A DNA stretch of 64,000 bases, taken from positions 4,003,658 to 4,067,657 of the forward strand of contig NZ_CP042913.1 of NCBI RefSeq assembly GCF_008065115.1, in the 5' to 3' direction. The position numbers and the translations under genes are program-made. Below the pieces are notes generated by a model that saw only the letters and a list, made by a program, of their open reading frames with translations, ran no database searches and was not told the DNA's origin. Positions 63,654 through 64,000 of this stretch are shown in pieces. The DNA is from Bythopirellula goksoeyrii (GTDB lineage: Bacteria; Planctomycetota; Planctomycetia; Pirellulales; Lacipirellulaceae). Positions within the stretch are counted from its first letter, which is position 1, and each line of letters starts with the position of its first letter.

Positions 63654-63930
63654 GAGTCATAGTTTCATCAGGGCCTCCTGGGGGATTGGTCGCGAGCGAT
63701 TTCGGTAATTCGCCGGTCCACGTCGTCCCAATCGGCTGGCTGGCATCGTGGAGGATGGATTCTAGCAAGCTGATGTCCGGTTCCGGTAAGTTGTCGTGAA
63801 ACTCTTGCTCCAGTGAAGAGGTTAATCTACCTGCCGGCAAGCATTCTGCTTTGCCTTGCCAGGCAAATAGCCATGCTCGTTCTCCTGTCAGCCAGTTCAG
63901 AATGCAAGAAGTAGCCAAGTTGGTTGTCAT
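63592..63930 (-). CDS. Small unknown protein, probably frameshifted near its end
   Basis: ATG 63930 gives TTNLATSCILNWLTGERAWL, then a helix EQEFHDNLPEPDISLLESIL. Near 63735 another frame reads ADWDDVDRRITEIARDQSPR, then RP and stop. That is a more natural ending, since the present frame runs ~60 bp into the next gene. A one-base shift is suspected. No family recognised. Confidence 0.4.
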   Translation of the reverse strand: MTTNLATSCILNWLTGERAWLFAWQGKAECLPAGRLTSSLEQEFHDNLPEPDISLLESILHDASQPIGTTWTGELPKSLATNPPGGPDETMTRGLVIYSRQRVLLSHERRQR

Positions 63931-63960
63931 GAATTCCTGCAAGTTGTGTTAGACGTTAAG

Positions 63961-63983
63961 AGCCGAACGTCGGCTCTTTTTTG
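63961..63983 (+). terminator. Hairpin terminator near the window end
   Basis: The stem AGCCGA / TCGGCT around ACG is followed by CTTTTTT on the plus strand. No plus-strand gene precedes it closely, so it may serve a longer rightward transcript. Confidence 0.65.
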
Positions 63984-64000
63984 ATTCCTGCCAATCGTAG

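Overview
The window reads as DNA from a planctomycete (Planctomycetota, perhaps a Pirellulales-like marine or biofilm lineage). The evidence is an exosortase with its EpsI and giant TPR partners, two exported proteins ending in near-identical PEP-CTERM-type signals, a large secreted protein with an LEPR-XLL-like N-terminal motif, and very small stand-alone LuxR-type HTH proteins. No rRNA, tRNA or core housekeeping gene was seen.

Left part (about 1-38 kb): an exopolysaccharide locus of the exosortase-linked Wzx/Wzy type. From the right, on the minus strand, come a NusG-like antiterminator (37.1-37.8 kb), the exosortase, a Wzc-like chain-length protein/tyrosine kinase, a 1,493-residue TPR protein, EpsI and the initiating sugar-phosphate transferase. 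Further left are an O-antigen-ligase/polymerase-like membrane protein, five glycosyltransferases, two left-handed beta-helix acyltransferases, two glutamine-dependent asparagine synthase-type amidotransferases, a Wzx flippase, two methyltransferases, a FemAB/GNAT protein and three alpha/alpha-barrel (six-hairpin-like) proteins. Two of those three are secreted paralogues. The locus carries scars: an intact IS3-family element with a 4-bp target duplication, an IS5-type remnant, a broken YdcF/DUF218 gene and a decayed second copy of the ligase.

Middle (38-45.5 kb): sparse. It holds two paralogous mini LuxR-HTH genes, two unknown genes, a zinc ribbon, and two PEP-CTERM proteins whose sorting signals, terminators and downstream flanks form a direct repeat of about 240 bp. 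These are likely substrates of the exosortase.

Right part (45.5-64 kb): plasmid-like. It has a ParA partition ATPase with a small partner, an RPA-type replication initiator preceded by five 22-bp iterons, a primase-polymerase, a DnaQ-like exonuclease, several toxin-antitoxin modules (HigBA-like intact; DUF433/DUF5615 and PIN modules damaged) and many small unknown genes. So the window is either a plasmid/chromid carrying the EPS locus, or a chromosome with an integrated plasmid.

The most unusual objects are in this right part. One is a gene-free stretch of about 1.4 kb (52.77-54.15 kb) dense in perfect short hairpins, including a GAAA-capped helix. It looks like a large ornate structured RNA and lies just upstream of a 252-residue protein of a family I cannot name. 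The other is a 558-residue protein joining a GHKL/Hsp90-type ATPase domain to a C-terminal HExxH zinc-peptidase motif.
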